Positions 33,063 to 46,735 of a stretch of 64,000 nt of DNA are shown here, one piece after another. The notes below the pieces were generated by a model that was given only the letters and a program-made list of their open reading frames with translations, did not search any database and was not told the DNA's origin. The position numbers and the translations under genes are program-made. The stretch's first letter is position 1, and each line of letters opens with the position of its first letter. Source of the stretch: Climacium dendroides (taxonomy: Eukaryota > Streptophyta > Bryopsida > Hypnales > Climaciaceae). The DNA lies in the NCBI GenBank assembly GCA_950106755.1, contig OX467088.1, forward strand, positions 16,414,001 through 16,478,000. Reading direction: 5' to 3'.

Positions 33063-36000
33063 ATGGCTGTGGAGGCGACTTCGGAGGAAGGGGGAGGAGG
33101 TCTACAAGAGAAACTGGCGCACAGCCATGACCATGACCATGGCCATGGCCATGAGCATACGCATAAGCATCAGGAGAAGACGCCGGTGGCGGGAATGCGT
33201 GGAGTTGGTGCGCTTGGAGGATTGACCAAGGATAGAATTGGAGGTAACGAAGCCTCGCAATGTTTACTACATTTTTCGTCATAAAATTCAAGAAATAATT
33301 TGGAGAGGATTTTTGTTTCTGCAAGTCGTGAATGCTAAGGTCTCTAGTTACAGATTTAGTGCACACTAGTGCAATCCCGATGAAACGTTTTGTAAACAAT
33401 AACATCAAGAAATGAACATTGTTCAACTAACTGGTTTGTTGAAACGTCCCTATGTTGTTTGCAGTAGTGCTATGGTTACTTTTTAGATTGAAATTTGTAA
33501 GGTTTTAGTCAAGCTTATGTTCTTGTTTGTTGACTGTGAACCGAAAAAGGAGGAGGCCGAAATTTCACCTCAACACAAGCTACATCTACAGTGTAGTGAA
33601 AGTTTGAGTAGGTTCCGACATAGGATGTTTGTTACCCTTCAAATACTGAGCCCTAGACCGTGATATGGAATAGCTTCAAATAAGATACATCTTCGTGATA
33701 GTTGATTAAAGTTGTGGCACTAGTTCCCGGTGTAGCTTATTTTACTTTTGAGTACTCATCTGGGGTTACGTTTCGGAAAGCAAGAATCAGGTCAAGAGTG
33801 CGCGTTCATGCACAACATTCTTGAACAGCTTAGCTTTTTGCTACTCTGAAGGATACTTTGATTCCTTTCTACGATTCTAGATTTGAGGGAGCTCATTTGC
33901 ATTCAAGACAATGAAATTGATTGCCCGCAGTGAAGAACATTCCAGGGATCAAGGCTTACATTCTTTGATTCAAAACAGTACATCAATTCTATAATATTAT
34001 GAGTAAGTTTTGCATCGTTGTGCTTGCTCCTGTCTTCCAGGACATGGAGGATCAGGACGAAAAGGAGACAAGCCCGCAACCAAAGGCAATCAGATCGACG
34101 TGCCAGTGGATTCAGATACAATGCAGGAGCTCGTCAAACTAAAGAAGCTCTTACACGGAACATTAGAAGTCCACATCTGGAAAGCCCGGAACCTACCCAA
34201 CATGGACATGGTCTCTGAGAAGTTGCGGCAGCTCTTCTCATGCGTAACAGTTTGCAAGACGGCCTTAGTGTCAAAAAAAGAAACCAAGGAAGGTCACCGC
34301 CATCGCCCGAAAGTCATCACAAGCGACCCTTACGCTGCAGTGAACCTCGCTGGAGCCCGCGTTGCCAGAACGAGGGTGATCTCCAACGAAACCAACCCAG
34401 ACTGGGACGAGCACTTTTCTATTCCAGTTGCACACTACGTCGATGATGTGCAGATTACTCTCAAGGATAACGACATGATGGGAGCACAATTAATTGGAGA
34501 TGTGACTGTTCCCGTGGATAAGATTTTAGATGGCGAGACTGTGGAAGGGTGGCATGATGTCATGTCCAATGGAAAAGTTGTGCGTGAAGGTGCTGCTATT
34601 TTTTTTAAGCTCAAGTTTACTCCTGTGGAAAGGAACAAGATTTATGTTGGTGGTTGTGGAGATCATGGCGTGCCGAATACGTATTTTTCTAATAAGAAAG
34701 GATGTCGGGTGACGATGTATCAAGATGCGCATGTTATGGATGGCTCCTTGCCTGAGATTACCCTGGAAAATGGCGTGAAGTTTCAGCATCGGCAAGCTTG
34801 GGAGGAGATCTGTCAGGCTATTTTGGATGCTCACCATTTGATCTATATTGCAGGGTGGTCTATCAACACTAAGGTAACCCTTAGTTTAATCAACTGAGCA
34901 CGATTACCGATATTATACTGTTTTAGTTTCAATCGTTCTCAATGGGGGATCTCTATGCTCTTGGATATGCATTATTTGGATACCTTATGTGTAAATTGTG
35001 AATTTTGGAAGTTCTAACTACTAGATTTTAAAATAATTTTGATGTTGTTGTGTTCTACATTTTGAAATGAATGTCCACTCTTTTGTTTAGATGTTGATGG
35101 ATGAGACATTCTGGGTATGTCTTCTAGGTGAAGTTGTTGCGTGATACTTCCCGTCACATACCGGAAGGGGGCAATTTGATCCTTGGGGAGCTTCTGAAGA
35201 GGAAGTCTGCTGAGGGTGTGAGGGTGCTCATGCTGGTCTGGGACGATAAAACGTCGCACAACAGCATCATCAAGACGGTTTGTTTACTTCTGGACTCCAC
35301 AACTTTGTAGAGAACCACCCTTCGCATTGGCATAGAAAGGAATACCTGATACATGAAGTCAATGAGCCATGTGAGCGTATGTCAAAGCTCTAATTTGGCT
35401 TGATTTTCTCTGATCTGGTACGACTTTGCCCTAAATATGTCTTAGTTGGCCCTATTCGCAGAAGGTTCTCTGCCACTGTACTAAATAATGCGATGCCAAC
35501 TTCATGTCTAAATGGTGAGAAGAAGGAATTCCGTTTTTGAACCTTTTTCATCGATTTCTAGAAGCTGGCTTTCGCTAGTGTTAGTTACATTTGTTTGCGA
35601 GTCAGATTATGCATTCAATGCATGATGCTCGTGAGTAGAGTTGTTGCTACAAATTTCTGAGCTGTGGTGAAGTTCTAATCATTTTTCAAAGGCTTGAGCA
35701 AAGGTTTTAGGACAGTTAGATTTTATGATTGCTGTGACCATAATGAGACTTCCATATGATCTTTGTGACCTCATCATGAAGAAGATTTCTTTATGATGAT
35801 GTGGAGAAATTCTTGACATAGAACAATTCTACTGAAAACCTATTCTTGATTTAGTTGATTAATTTCAAGCAGTTCATACATTTTGATTTTGCATATCATC
35901 TCTTATAATGTTTTTTCCCAATGTTATAGTGGATGTCTTTGACTATCGTGACGCTTTGTACGCCTTGCTCTGCAGCACAGAGTTTTGACGATCTCTTACT

Positions 36001-39000
36001 TGCTGTTGTGATATGTAGGAAGGAGTGATGGGAGTTCATGATGAGGAAACTAAAGCTTATTTTCGCAACACTGCCGTTACCTGTGTGCTAGCTCCACGCT
36101 ATGCTGATCACAGACTCAGTTGGTTCAGGCAACAGGTTCTCAGATGACAAGTTGTAGGCTGAATACTAATTTGCTATGTTATTAATGCACGCTGAGTGAT
36201 AACATTCATAATAAAAAGTAGGTAACACTACTTGATTTCGATTCTAATTTGATTTCAATGTTAGTGTGAGGTGACCAGGATTTTGTGACTTACCATCATG
36301 TTTTGTGTTGCAGGTTGTGGGAACCCTGTACACACATCATCAAAAAATTACTATTCTCGATACTCAAGGTCCAACGAACAAACGCCAATTGATATCGTTT
36401 ATCGGCGGTTTGGATCTTTGTGAAGGGCGTTGGGACACTCCTACTCACTCTCTCTTCAACACAATGCCAACGATTCACAAAAATGACTACCACAACCCTA
36501 CCTTCAGCGTAAGTTTATGCCTTCTTACCACATGCAATTTTATTATGAAATTCTTCATAACCAATGCAATTTTATTCTTGTCTGCTCAATATTAAAATGA
36601 AAGAATCAAAGTACAATAGTGGGTATCAAGTCTCAACTAATTCGACTGTGAATGGAATTTTCATTCATTCCAGGCAGCTATTGAAAGATCTCGGTGATTG
36701 GTGAACTCAAGAGGTACATTGTCACTTCACGAAATGAAAAATGTTTGAAAATTAATGTGGATCTCATAATCTTCTCTTCAGCAAATGGTTCACGAGATAA
36801 AGTCGACAGAAAGAGGTTCAAATATTCTTTAATGATTATAAAATTTACTTCCTTCACCTGGACATTTATATTCACCAGTGAATGGAGCGTGGGTGGCTCA
36901 CCATCATTTTTGGAATACTCTTGTTTGATTCATAGTACAATTAAGCGAGGTAGTATCTGTCCTTGTGGTATTTCAGTAGCCACATTTTACCCACGCTCTG
37001 TGGTAATGCTTCTGCTGCAGGTGCAAGATGAGGCGGGAGGTCCACGGCAACCTTGGCATGACTGGCATTGTAAGATTGAGGGCCCTGCAGCATATGATGT
37101 TCTTACCAACTTTGAGCAAAGATGGAGGAAGCTGCTTTCTAATATTCAGCAACAATGGAGAAAGGCTACTCACAGGGACTCGGCTGATGACCTCATCCAG
37201 ATTGAGCGCATTTCGTGGATTTTGGGTCCTAATTCCTCATCTCCTCCCGAAGGCGATCCCAAGCTTTACGTTACCAAAGACGATGACCCTGATTCCTGGC
37301 ATGTCCAGGTGAGTCACCTTCGTGGGGGTTGCTCTTTTCTTCAACAATGGACCCGAAGTTCTAAGATTGAGTCAAAAATTGAGCCATGTTAGAGTTATCC
37401 TTTCACTAAGTCAAAGTGGAAGTGTTAACTTTTTTTTTTGTGGAAGTAGGGGTCAATCTAAAATTGTTCAACATGATTGTGACCTGATTGAATCTTGCTT
37501 GTTTTTTACTTCTTTTTGAATAGGATTGAAACTCTATGAATTGAAGGATAACTCTAGTGTCGTCAATATTTAATGGCAAGAATTACAAATTTTCTTGTCT
37601 TTTGTCATGCAGACTCTTTTGTCTTCTAGTGGACCAGTGTTGAATGTATGCGTTGCGATTTAGGATGATTTGATCTTAGGTAGCCAAGCTCCAGAGGAGG
37701 TTCAATGGGATCAGAAATATAGATGTTGTACTTGATTTTCAATACTGTTTCTCGTTGAAGATCTGATTACTTCGCATTATTATTTCAGGTGTTTCGTTCA
37801 ATCGATTCTGGGTCAGTCAAAGGGTTTCCAAAAAATGTTCAAGAAGCTGAGAAACAGGTTCGTCTATCTTAAATTCTGAGAGGCTCGTCGTGCAATTCCT
37901 GGCCAAACAAATGCCTGCTATTTAGCGCTTGTAAACATTTCAAAAGTCCGCACGTCTGTTATTGCTCGCTTAGCTTGACGAGAACCTTGCTTGATTCCAA
38001 TGCGCAGCATCTTATCTGGGGAAAGAGCATTGCGATAGATATCAGCATTCAGATGGCCTACGTGAAAGCCATCCGGGCAGCTCAGCATTTCATCTACATC
38101 GAAAATCAATACTTTATTGGTTCCTCTTACAACTGGCCTGATTACAAGGATGCTGGTAAGTTCTTGACCACGTAAATAAAATTTAGATGGTCGTTATGGT
38201 ATCCTCAAGGTCACGTAGAGGGCACTATTTTCATCACTTTAAGCATTTAAACCCAAGTTAGAGTGTGGATTCTGGGAGATGCATAGTGATCTTCGGTTAC
38301 GAGAGCCAAATACTTTTAGATCAAGTTTTTATAACTGTTTGAGATTCTTATGCAGTTATACTCCTATAACATTGTAGTTTTATGGCTGTGAATTCACAAC
38401 CGCATTTTATCACTGAGCTGCTCAGGTTTCCCCTTGACAATACCACCCTTGAAGTCATTTATTTTGGGATAAAGTGCCTTATTTGAATCTTTCCCCCCTA
38501 CCAGATGCTTCTTTTAAGAATAAAAAATTTAATCTTAGCCCTGGTGAAGCATCTCATTTGAACCTCATTTGGTTCTGTGCAATATCAGGTGCGAACCAGC
38601 TGATACCAATGGAGCTAGCACTGAAAGTGGCTTCCAAGATCAGGTCAGGTCAGCGTTTTGCCGTGTACGTTGTCATTCCGATGTGGCCCGAAGGTGTTCC
38701 TGATAGTGCAGCCATGCAAGAGATGCTCTATTTTCAGGTGACTTCACTTTATCCAAGTTTTAATAGGAGGTGTCGTATACTAGTTAGTGGTCAGAGCCCC
38801 AATGGAGGGTTGAATGTAACGAAAAAAAATCTGTTCTGACCATTTATCTGTTTGAACCCCTAGCCTTTCTAACATATTTTGAATGATGAATAGATCAAAC
38901 ATGTCCCTTGAAGATCTAAACTTGATATTTTTATCCTTCCATTTTTTCTTAGATCGTGTTGATTCCTAGCATTTGTACCGTGTAACTTTAATACTCCCCG

Positions 39001-41174
39001 TTTGTAAATATTCTTTAGGACAAGTATTTTTCATAATTACTAACATGTAGTATTTCGCCTTCCTTGGTGATCTTCATTTAATTTATTTTTTTGGTAAGCT
39101 TTTGTTTTGTGGATTTGATAGTGATAGTTTGTAAAATACTTTAAAATTTTCTTGCTTGCGTGATCCAGACACAAACGATGAAGATGATGTACGGCGTTAT
39201 TGCTGATGCCTTGAGAGACGTCGGAAAGCTTGATGATTCTCACCCTCGAGACTATCTGAACTTCTACTGTCTCGGCAACCGGGAGACGAAGAGTCAAGTG
39301 GAGATTGACAATCCTCCTCCCAGTCCACCAGATAAAGACTCAAAGCACGTAAGTGAACTCAATGGCCCACAATCTCAAATTTTTTGCTGATCGTGAAAAA
39401 TGGGTGTCTGAATATTTCATGTTCACAACATACACTTCTCACATACATTTCGTATTTAACTGCATTCAGGTCATTCTAAAGAATCTTGTTTTACATTACA
39501 TTTTTTAACAATGTAAGAAGGGTTCCTTCCCACCCCAAGAATCTAGGTCCAGAATATCCTCCTAACTCTTCAAGAAACGAACTTGTGGTTTGTCCATTGG
39601 CTCTTGACCATATTTATGTCATTGAGACTTGAATTAAAGAAATTCAACGGTAATGGAGGAATATAGGATGAGTCCTTGCAACACTGTCCAAGAATACATC
39701 GAGATTTAGGATGTGGTAAATTTGATTCGTATGCTTTCTTTTTTATTGAATGGATCTAAGCCAAAGTGAAGGAGACTACATCTTCAATGAAGTGAGAAAG
39801 TTTGAGTAGTTTTTTATGTTGTAAACTTTGATACTACTTGAAAACTAAGCACTAATAACTAACATGAAATAGGCTACAGATACAGTGTAGCTACACTGTG
39901 AAATGAGCCTCTTGGAGCTTTTTAGGTGCACTACGAAAGGGGCGGAACCTCTGTTTCATTTTTATCATAGTCCACCCTTCTGAACCATGAGTATGTCATG
40001 CACTGCAGGGTCTAGTGCAGAAAACCAGACGGTTCATGATCTACGTGCATGCCAAGGGGATAGTGGTGGACGATGAGTACCTCATCTGTGGGTCAGCCAA
40101 CATCAACCAGCGCTCCATGGACGGATCTCGTGATACGGAGATTGCAATGGGAGCTTACCAACCCAACTACACCTGGGGTCACAAGGGAGGCCATCCTCTT
40201 GGTCAGGTTAGTTTAATTTTTTCCACTCTTCCCACACCAGGTGTGGGAACTCCATTATCCAATAAAATTTGTAGTAGTGGTGGAGAAGCTAGGTTGATCA
40301 AGTCTCCGCGTCCAAGATCTTCATTTGTACGGTCGAAGATAAGTGATTTTCGTAGAATGTGTGGTAAACTTCTTGCTTCTTCTTGTCCTCCACGTTTCAG
40401 TACCTCGCTATATTTAGTATGGATTGTGAAGGTACACTAAAGATGATATTTTCTAATAGTCATCCGTATTCAAGGATACTGTCATCTTACTGAACAATCT
40501 ATCCGAGGTCGCGTTATTCATATACATCCTATCCAGTGTTTACAAATTTCTAGTACTCAGTCCACTTTCAGTGTTACTAGATTGTTTATATTTAGTGTAA
40601 GTGTTCACGAACAACGAATATCAGTATTAATGTAGTGTAAGGAATTCAACTGTTTGCACTGCCAGATTCATATAACCTGTTGAAGATACGGTACGGAATA
40701 GTGTACGACTTGGTAACTAGAACTTCAAATTGTCGGTATTCCTTTTGTGGTTAGTTCCATTTGGTAGAGGTTCATTGGAACTGACCTTCCGAGCTGAACG
40801 GAATAATAAATAAATGATTTTCAAGAATCACTTTTTTGAAAGAATAGTTTCTTATTGGCTTGTTCTGGCGATTGCAGATCTATGGTTACCGAATGTCGCT
40901 GTGGGCGGAGCATTTGGGCCTTGTGGATCCCCTCTTCACGGATGCTTCAAGTCTAGAGTGTGTGAAGGAGGTGAACCGCCTGGCGCAGGCGAACTGGGAG
41001 CAGTACGTTGCCGACGAAGTGACGAACATGAAGGCCCACCTCATGCCGTATCCCATCAACGTGAACCAGAACGGGACTGTGGGCGCTTTGCCGGATCACG
41101 AAACCTTTCCAGACGTGGGTGGAAACATTTTGGGAACCAACCAAACCAATATTCCTGACAGTTTAACTACTTGA
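33063..41174 (+). CDS. Phospholipase D, delta-type (C2-PLD), 12 coding exons
   Basis: Hydrolyses membrane phospholipids to phosphatidic acid in stress and lipid signalling. Coding exons: 33063-33243, 34041-34873, 35128-35277, 36019-36135, 36314-36508, 37021-37308, 37789-37857, 38008-38155, 38589-38737, 39169-39348, 40009-40206 and 40878-41174. All junctions are GT-AG and phases join, giving 934 residues. The C2 domain lies at about 97-250 ([23 protein letters not shown]). HKD motif 1 is HQKITILD at 436-443. IYIENQYF lies before HKD motif 2, HAKGIVVD at 784-791. The C-terminus is PDSLTT. LPNMDM, the long Cys-containing first C2 loop and PDSLTT favour the delta class over alpha or beta. An in-frame stop at 33024 supports this start. 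Odd feature: nine alternating histidines at residues 20-36, which I do not recall in other PLDs. Confidence 0.95.
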
Positions 41175-41300
41175 TCTCACCCAGGTAGGGACACCCCTAC
41201 ATCTCCTCTTTTTGTTGTCGAGCAGATTTCCTATCATAAGTCTGGTCAAATTTTTATTGATGTTCTTGTTGTGATTGTCAGAAGGTTCCAACACACGATA

Positions 41301-41460
41301 GAATGCGTTATTTGGATATTGTATGCAGAAGTTGTGAAGGCTGAAGTTTTATTGATAGATCTTGTTTGTGAATGAAAGAATGAACGAGGATTCAAACGCG
41401 CCAAAGAATGCGTTATTTGGAGACAATACGCAGAAGTTAAGAAGGGTCTAAATTTTATTG
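41301..41460 (+). repeat. Tandem module downstream of the phospholipase D gene
   Basis: Two related blocks start 'gaatgcgttatttgga' at 41301 and 41406 (period 105), each with 'cgcagaagtt' or 'tgcagaagtt' following. They probably lie within or just past the 3' untranslated region. Confidence 0.75.
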
Positions 41461-41479
41461 GTAGATGTTCTGAAATTGC

Positions 41480-42660
41480 TTTATTTACATTGGCTTCTTT
41501 GAAACTAGGGACAGGGATTGATTAAGGAGGTGTACACCTGCTGAACATCTGATCAAGTGGTGCTTTGGGGTCCTTAGTAATTTTGAGTGTCTACCGAGTT
41601 TTGAACAATGTCTACAGGGTATGGGGCTGCTACAAAGGTTTTCTAGAAGTTTTAGATTCTTGTTTGGCAAAGCTTGTACTTTGCAAATTTGTGTAGCCTG
41701 CACTATTTTACTCGATTGCCTTGGTTTTGGGCTTGTAGAATATAGTAAGTGGTGAGGAGTAGTTTTCCAAAGCTCAATTGAATTGATCAGAGGTTTAGTG
41801 CACATTGTCTTGGGCCTGATAATATTTTGAATGGCATATTGACCATTGTCTTGAGAAACTTTCTTGTACATTAAGATACCATTTTTGATTCCTATAAATT
41901 TTCCTTTACTTTATCTTAGGTATTTGATTGTTCCACCATTTTCTTCACTTTTCTCTCCATCATTTTCAGTGTGGCTTCACAACATAAACTTGCATGTGAT
42001 ATATTTCAACAAGAATGATCTTTCAATTTGTTCAAGAATGACATGTTAAATGAACTTGGCATGGCTTCATATTTTTTTTTCCTATAACTTGAAAAATGAA
42101 GGCTAGAAAAGTGAATTTGAAGAAAATGGAATTCACTTTTGTGAACTCTTGACGTTTTTGAGTTCTAGTTTTATTAACTCAAGCTACAACTTATTATGAC
42201 AAGTATTTATTCATAATTTGTCCACCTAAATCTACATTTATTAAACTACTTCATTATCAACTTTAAACCATTCAAAAATAAATGTGAATTCACTATCATT
42301 CTTTGACAATAGTATCCAATGGCAAATTTGCGAAAATGGATGGAAGACTGGTGGAATTGGGTGACTAACGACAATGGTTTGATTGACTGTGCTAATTACA
42401 ACTACTCCATCTAAAAGAAGTCTCCTTGTCCTTGTCATTTGACATTGATACAACACTCATCACAATAATTTACTAGATCCAATTTGCATATGAACTTCAC
42501 ATGTTTTGCAAAAGGGTTAAAAAAAAGCTTTCTAAAATTGCAATTTTTTTATATGATGACTTTCAAAAAGTACTAAAACTTTAAATTATATTAAGTCACA
42601 TTTAGTGCGATTTTGAACTTTTAGATTTTCCTACATTTGATGGGAGCCATCCAAATTATG
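41480..42660. other. Intergenic DNA downstream of the phospholipase D gene
   Basis: No gene is supported. The 128-codon minus-strand frame at 41485-41871 overlaps the likely 3' end region, has no recognisable domain and no support from codon pattern or splice sites. Confidence 0.5.
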
Positions 42661-43226
42661 CCACTACAAAAAAAGCATATCTTTATGACTGAGGAAAGAT
42701 TGACTATTAGTTATTTCAAGATGGTTATAGTTTTATTTTTTGGGTTGAGGGTTGAAGTTGACTACTAATCATAAAGACAATCACACAAGACAAGACTTGG
42801 ATAGGAACTTCATTGGGATCATGTTCCAACAATGATCACAATAGAATCTTTTGTGTTCACATGTATATAAACAAGAAGGGTCCTTGCTTATACTTGTCCT
42901 TGCTTAGGTCCTTATACTTGTACAGTATAAATTTTAGGAACTTCTTTTTAAAATTATAAAATTGTTCATGGGTTTAGGTTCTATTAACAAATAAATTTAA
43001 AAAAGAAGTTAAAAAAGTTAATACAATTAAAACTTCACATTTGAAAGTAGGAATTTAAAATGATAAATACTCAATTTAAATGCAATTTCAAGAACAATTT
43101 TCAATTTCTAGTCTCAAATTTATTTCCAAAAAATTAGTTACTCTACATATTAATCTAAACATTTGATGAAGATCTTTTAAGGCTATAGTTTGTGTACAAT
43201 GGCAAATCAAATTTTGTTCCACATTT

Positions 43227-43453
43227 CACTAGAAGAAACCAAAATTTTCGATGTCTAAGGGAACGGATTTTAGGTGACGTTGAAGAAAACAACTTATGTT
43301 TTTCTGTCAACAATTATCTCCATTAATGTTCCATTGGACATCATTATTGACATGAAAAATACAGATTTTTTTTTTCAATGTCACCTAAAATTCGTTCCCT
43401 TTAACGTCGGCTGTTTTTTTGAATGTCACCTAAAACAAGGTTTTCTTATAGTA
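43227..43453. mobile_element. CACTA-like MITE, 227 bp
   Basis: The left end is CACTAGAAGAAACC, and the right end GGTTTTCTTATAGTA is its imperfect inverse. Both flanks are TTT (43224-43226 and 43454-43456). The arms share an inverted 'gggaacg(g/a)attttaggtgac' block, so the whole element can fold into a hairpin. Confidence 0.75.
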
Positions 43454-46400
43454 TTTGGATAGGTGGTATCACTTTTTTTATTTGAAAGGTAGAAAAAAAT
43501 GAATGCAATGCAGTCATCATTGTCACACACTATATATGTTTGGTGCAACTTCTTTGTTATTTCTTTTAGCCCCTTTGATTTTGATGCAAGGGTCACAGTA
43601 TTAAAGAACAATCTATACTCATTTGTCTTACCCCTTGAAAGGCCCTTGAGGTCCCTCTATATGACCCATATTTAGCCTTTAATTGTGCTTACTGTATGAA
43701 TTGTGATACATTGTTATTTACATACTACTATGATCATTAATTTACTTTATATTGAACAATATTTGGTCAATGTTTTTTTGGTCAAATACCATCGTGTTTA
43801 TAATATACTATATGGCCGCAAAGGGCTTTCATGCCCTTCTAGGGTTAAATGCCAAGGTCCATACAATTCATCACTAAATTTTTTTTAATAAATTTAATCA
43901 TTTTATTATTAATAATATTAAATTTTCTTTACTAATTTATTTTTTATTCTTCTTTCAAATGATCTTCTTAACAATGTGAATTGTGCCTCTTTTACAAATT
44001 CATTTGCATTTTTAAAATTTAAATTTTTTTAGAATTCCAACAAGTGCATAGTAAAGTTGCTAAATCTTTAAAATATTTGACATCCATATTCTACCCTCTG
44101 AACAAAATGCCAAGAGAGCAATTTTTTGTCCAAATATGTTATAAATCTTTCCTAGTGTGGATGAAATCTTTAAAAGATGGCTTTCATTTATGACAAATTT
44201 GGAAGATGCCTTCACTTTATAAAGATTGTACATATGGAAACCATTTTATATTTGTGTAGTATATTTAGCAACTTCAAGCTTTGACAACTATTCATGTGAA
44301 TTTTAAACTTACAAATTGTATTTTCTTTGGTTGAATCCTATTAGAGAAATGAAGTTCTTGAAGTATAGTCTATACAACAATTTCAATTTTAAAACATATA
44401 AATTAATATATTATTGTTGAAGGAACTTTGGTCTTAGAATCACAATCTACTTCCTTTCTACTTATAGAGTGTTTATTTACACTAAAATATTCTTCACCAC
44501 AACATATACCAATAGTGATGTTCTGGAAGTTTATGAGCATATTCTCTTCTACATTTGAATTTCCTTCACTTTTTTCTTTAGATAGAAGCAATTCAAATAA
44601 ATTTTAAAAAATTATTCACTAATAAAAAATATTTTTTTCATCAACAAAAAACAAATTTAAAAAATTTCAAGAATAAGTTCTAACAAAACAAGAATACATG
44701 TATAGTAAAATGGTTCTAAGGTTCATTTCTTTAATTGCCATTGAGCTTATCCTTTGGGGGTTTAGGAAACAAATTAGTTGGCAAAACTAATATGTGTATA
44801 TATCCATATATGACTATCACACCATCAAGGACTACTAACGGTCTCATGTATTATGAAATAATGCATGTGCACAGTCACAGAAAACAACATGCATGACTGC
44901 ACCAAGTTATATGTCATCATGGTATCTACCTTCACAACTATAAACAATCATGCTTCTATAGCCACAGTAATTATAATTGATGACTTCGTATAATCAAATC
45001 TTTCAAGAAAGAGACTATCATTAGTCAAATGACTCTGTCCAATGAATAAAATTTGCTATTATAACTAAAGATAGACAATAATAGAAGAAATTACTGTATT
45101 TAGTCATTGCTTGTACTTTATAATCTAAAAGTGTATAAAAACTAAAATGTCCATTTTGCTACATATTCTAGATTTTCTAGAAGGCTTTTTGTAATATAGG
45201 TTGTCATTTTACTTTAGCATACTACCCTCTCCTTGTGCTACTTTCTATACTTGTTTAGATTGTTGCTTTGTTTGAAGATTCCACGTTTTCTCTTAAACAT
45301 TTAAAATGTTTGTTGTAAGTTTATCCTTCACTTTGTGTTGTCTACATTTTTATTTTGGTTGATGTTGTTGCATTAGCAATTTAGGATACTCAAACATGTC
45401 CTTAAATTATTACATATGGATATTATTTATTAAATATCTTCTTTTATAATTGTAGTTGATAATATTGGTAGGGTTGAGGTTGCTGCAAAAGGTATGTGTA
45501 AATTTGTGATTTGAAGTTTTCATTGCCAAATGATTTTAGCTTAGTTTAGGCTTTAAGTTTCTAAATTGCAATTAATAATGCTTTTGGTAATTTTGATAGA
45601 AGTACGGTTTGAATTTAGGTTGCTTTAACAACAATTATGGAGAGTTCTTGTTGTTTTGTAGGTTTATATGAATTTGACATGGCTAAATGAGTGTGGTTCT
45701 AGTTTCATAATACAATATATACAATTTGACAATTTGACCATTACGAGGAAAATTTTGGTGCAATATGTTATTTTATTGTTGATGCATAGTATGTGTTGTT
45801 GCCACTTCTTGTAAATTGATCGGTTTCATAGAACATATTGAAATTTTTTCTCAAATTGCAGTGTCAATTTTAGTTCTTCAAAATTATGTGTATTTACTAA
45901 CTTAATGTTGCATTATTCATTTGGTTGAAATTGCAAATGTGATTGGTTTTAAGATCTTGTTTTAGATGTAGATATTGGCATGTAGTTGTAGTATATATAT
46001 TAGGGTTTCTTCCATTGGTTCAAATTGCTTTTCTAGATTCAAAGGTATTTCAAAGATTTAGTGAAGATTTCTATATATGTATAGTTATGTAATAAATTTT
46101 AGAATTTTTTTTATGGATTTAGAAATTCCTATATATATTTTTTAGATTTTTAGATTTTTGGAATTTCTATAAGATATTAGAGATGCTAGAAAATTATGGT
46201 AAATGTTACAATCTATCCAATTAGCAAAATCTACTACAAATAAAGGTCTAAAATTGCTTTTGTACATTTATAATTTATCCATTATTGTATATTTAAAAAA
46301 TCTTGTATAAGGTAAATTTCAAAATCTTCCAACTATACATTTTCTACAAACAATGTTATTTCTAGTAGCAATGATGCTATTATTATTAGTATTCATGAAT

Positions 46401-46489
46401 CTATGATTCATATAACAAAAAAGGACATACATGATTACTCATAGTAGCACATTGGGGGATGAAAATTAAGCACAATCATATGCACAACA

Positions 46490-46735
46490 CAAAAGATGAC
46501 TGTAAGTAGTTATGATGTGTTGCTAAACCTATTGATTTTGTGACTTGAAATAGTGATATTAGTGATTGTTGTTAGTTAAGATAAGCAAGACCATTATTAC
46601 TATTCTCCATTACAAAAGATGATTATAAGTATTCATGATGTGTTGCTCAACCCATTTATTTTGTGACTCCTAATAGTAATATTAGTGATTATTTTTAATT
46701 AAAGTACACAACACCATTATCACTATTCTCCATCA
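46490..46735 (+). repeat. 123-bp tandem duplication
   Basis: Two diverged units start 'caaaagatga' at 46490 and 46613. Each contains 'catgatgtgttgct' or 'tatgatgtgttgct' and ends with 'cactattctccat' or 'tactattctccat'. Confidence 0.85.

Noticed and set aside
36694..37020. Long open frame through intron 5 of the phospholipase D gene into exon 6
   Set aside because: The acceptor at 37020 joins exon 5 to exon 6 in phase and restores the family sequence (HNPTFS then [12 protein letters not shown]); the intron part is AT-rich and has no homology, so the openness is chance.
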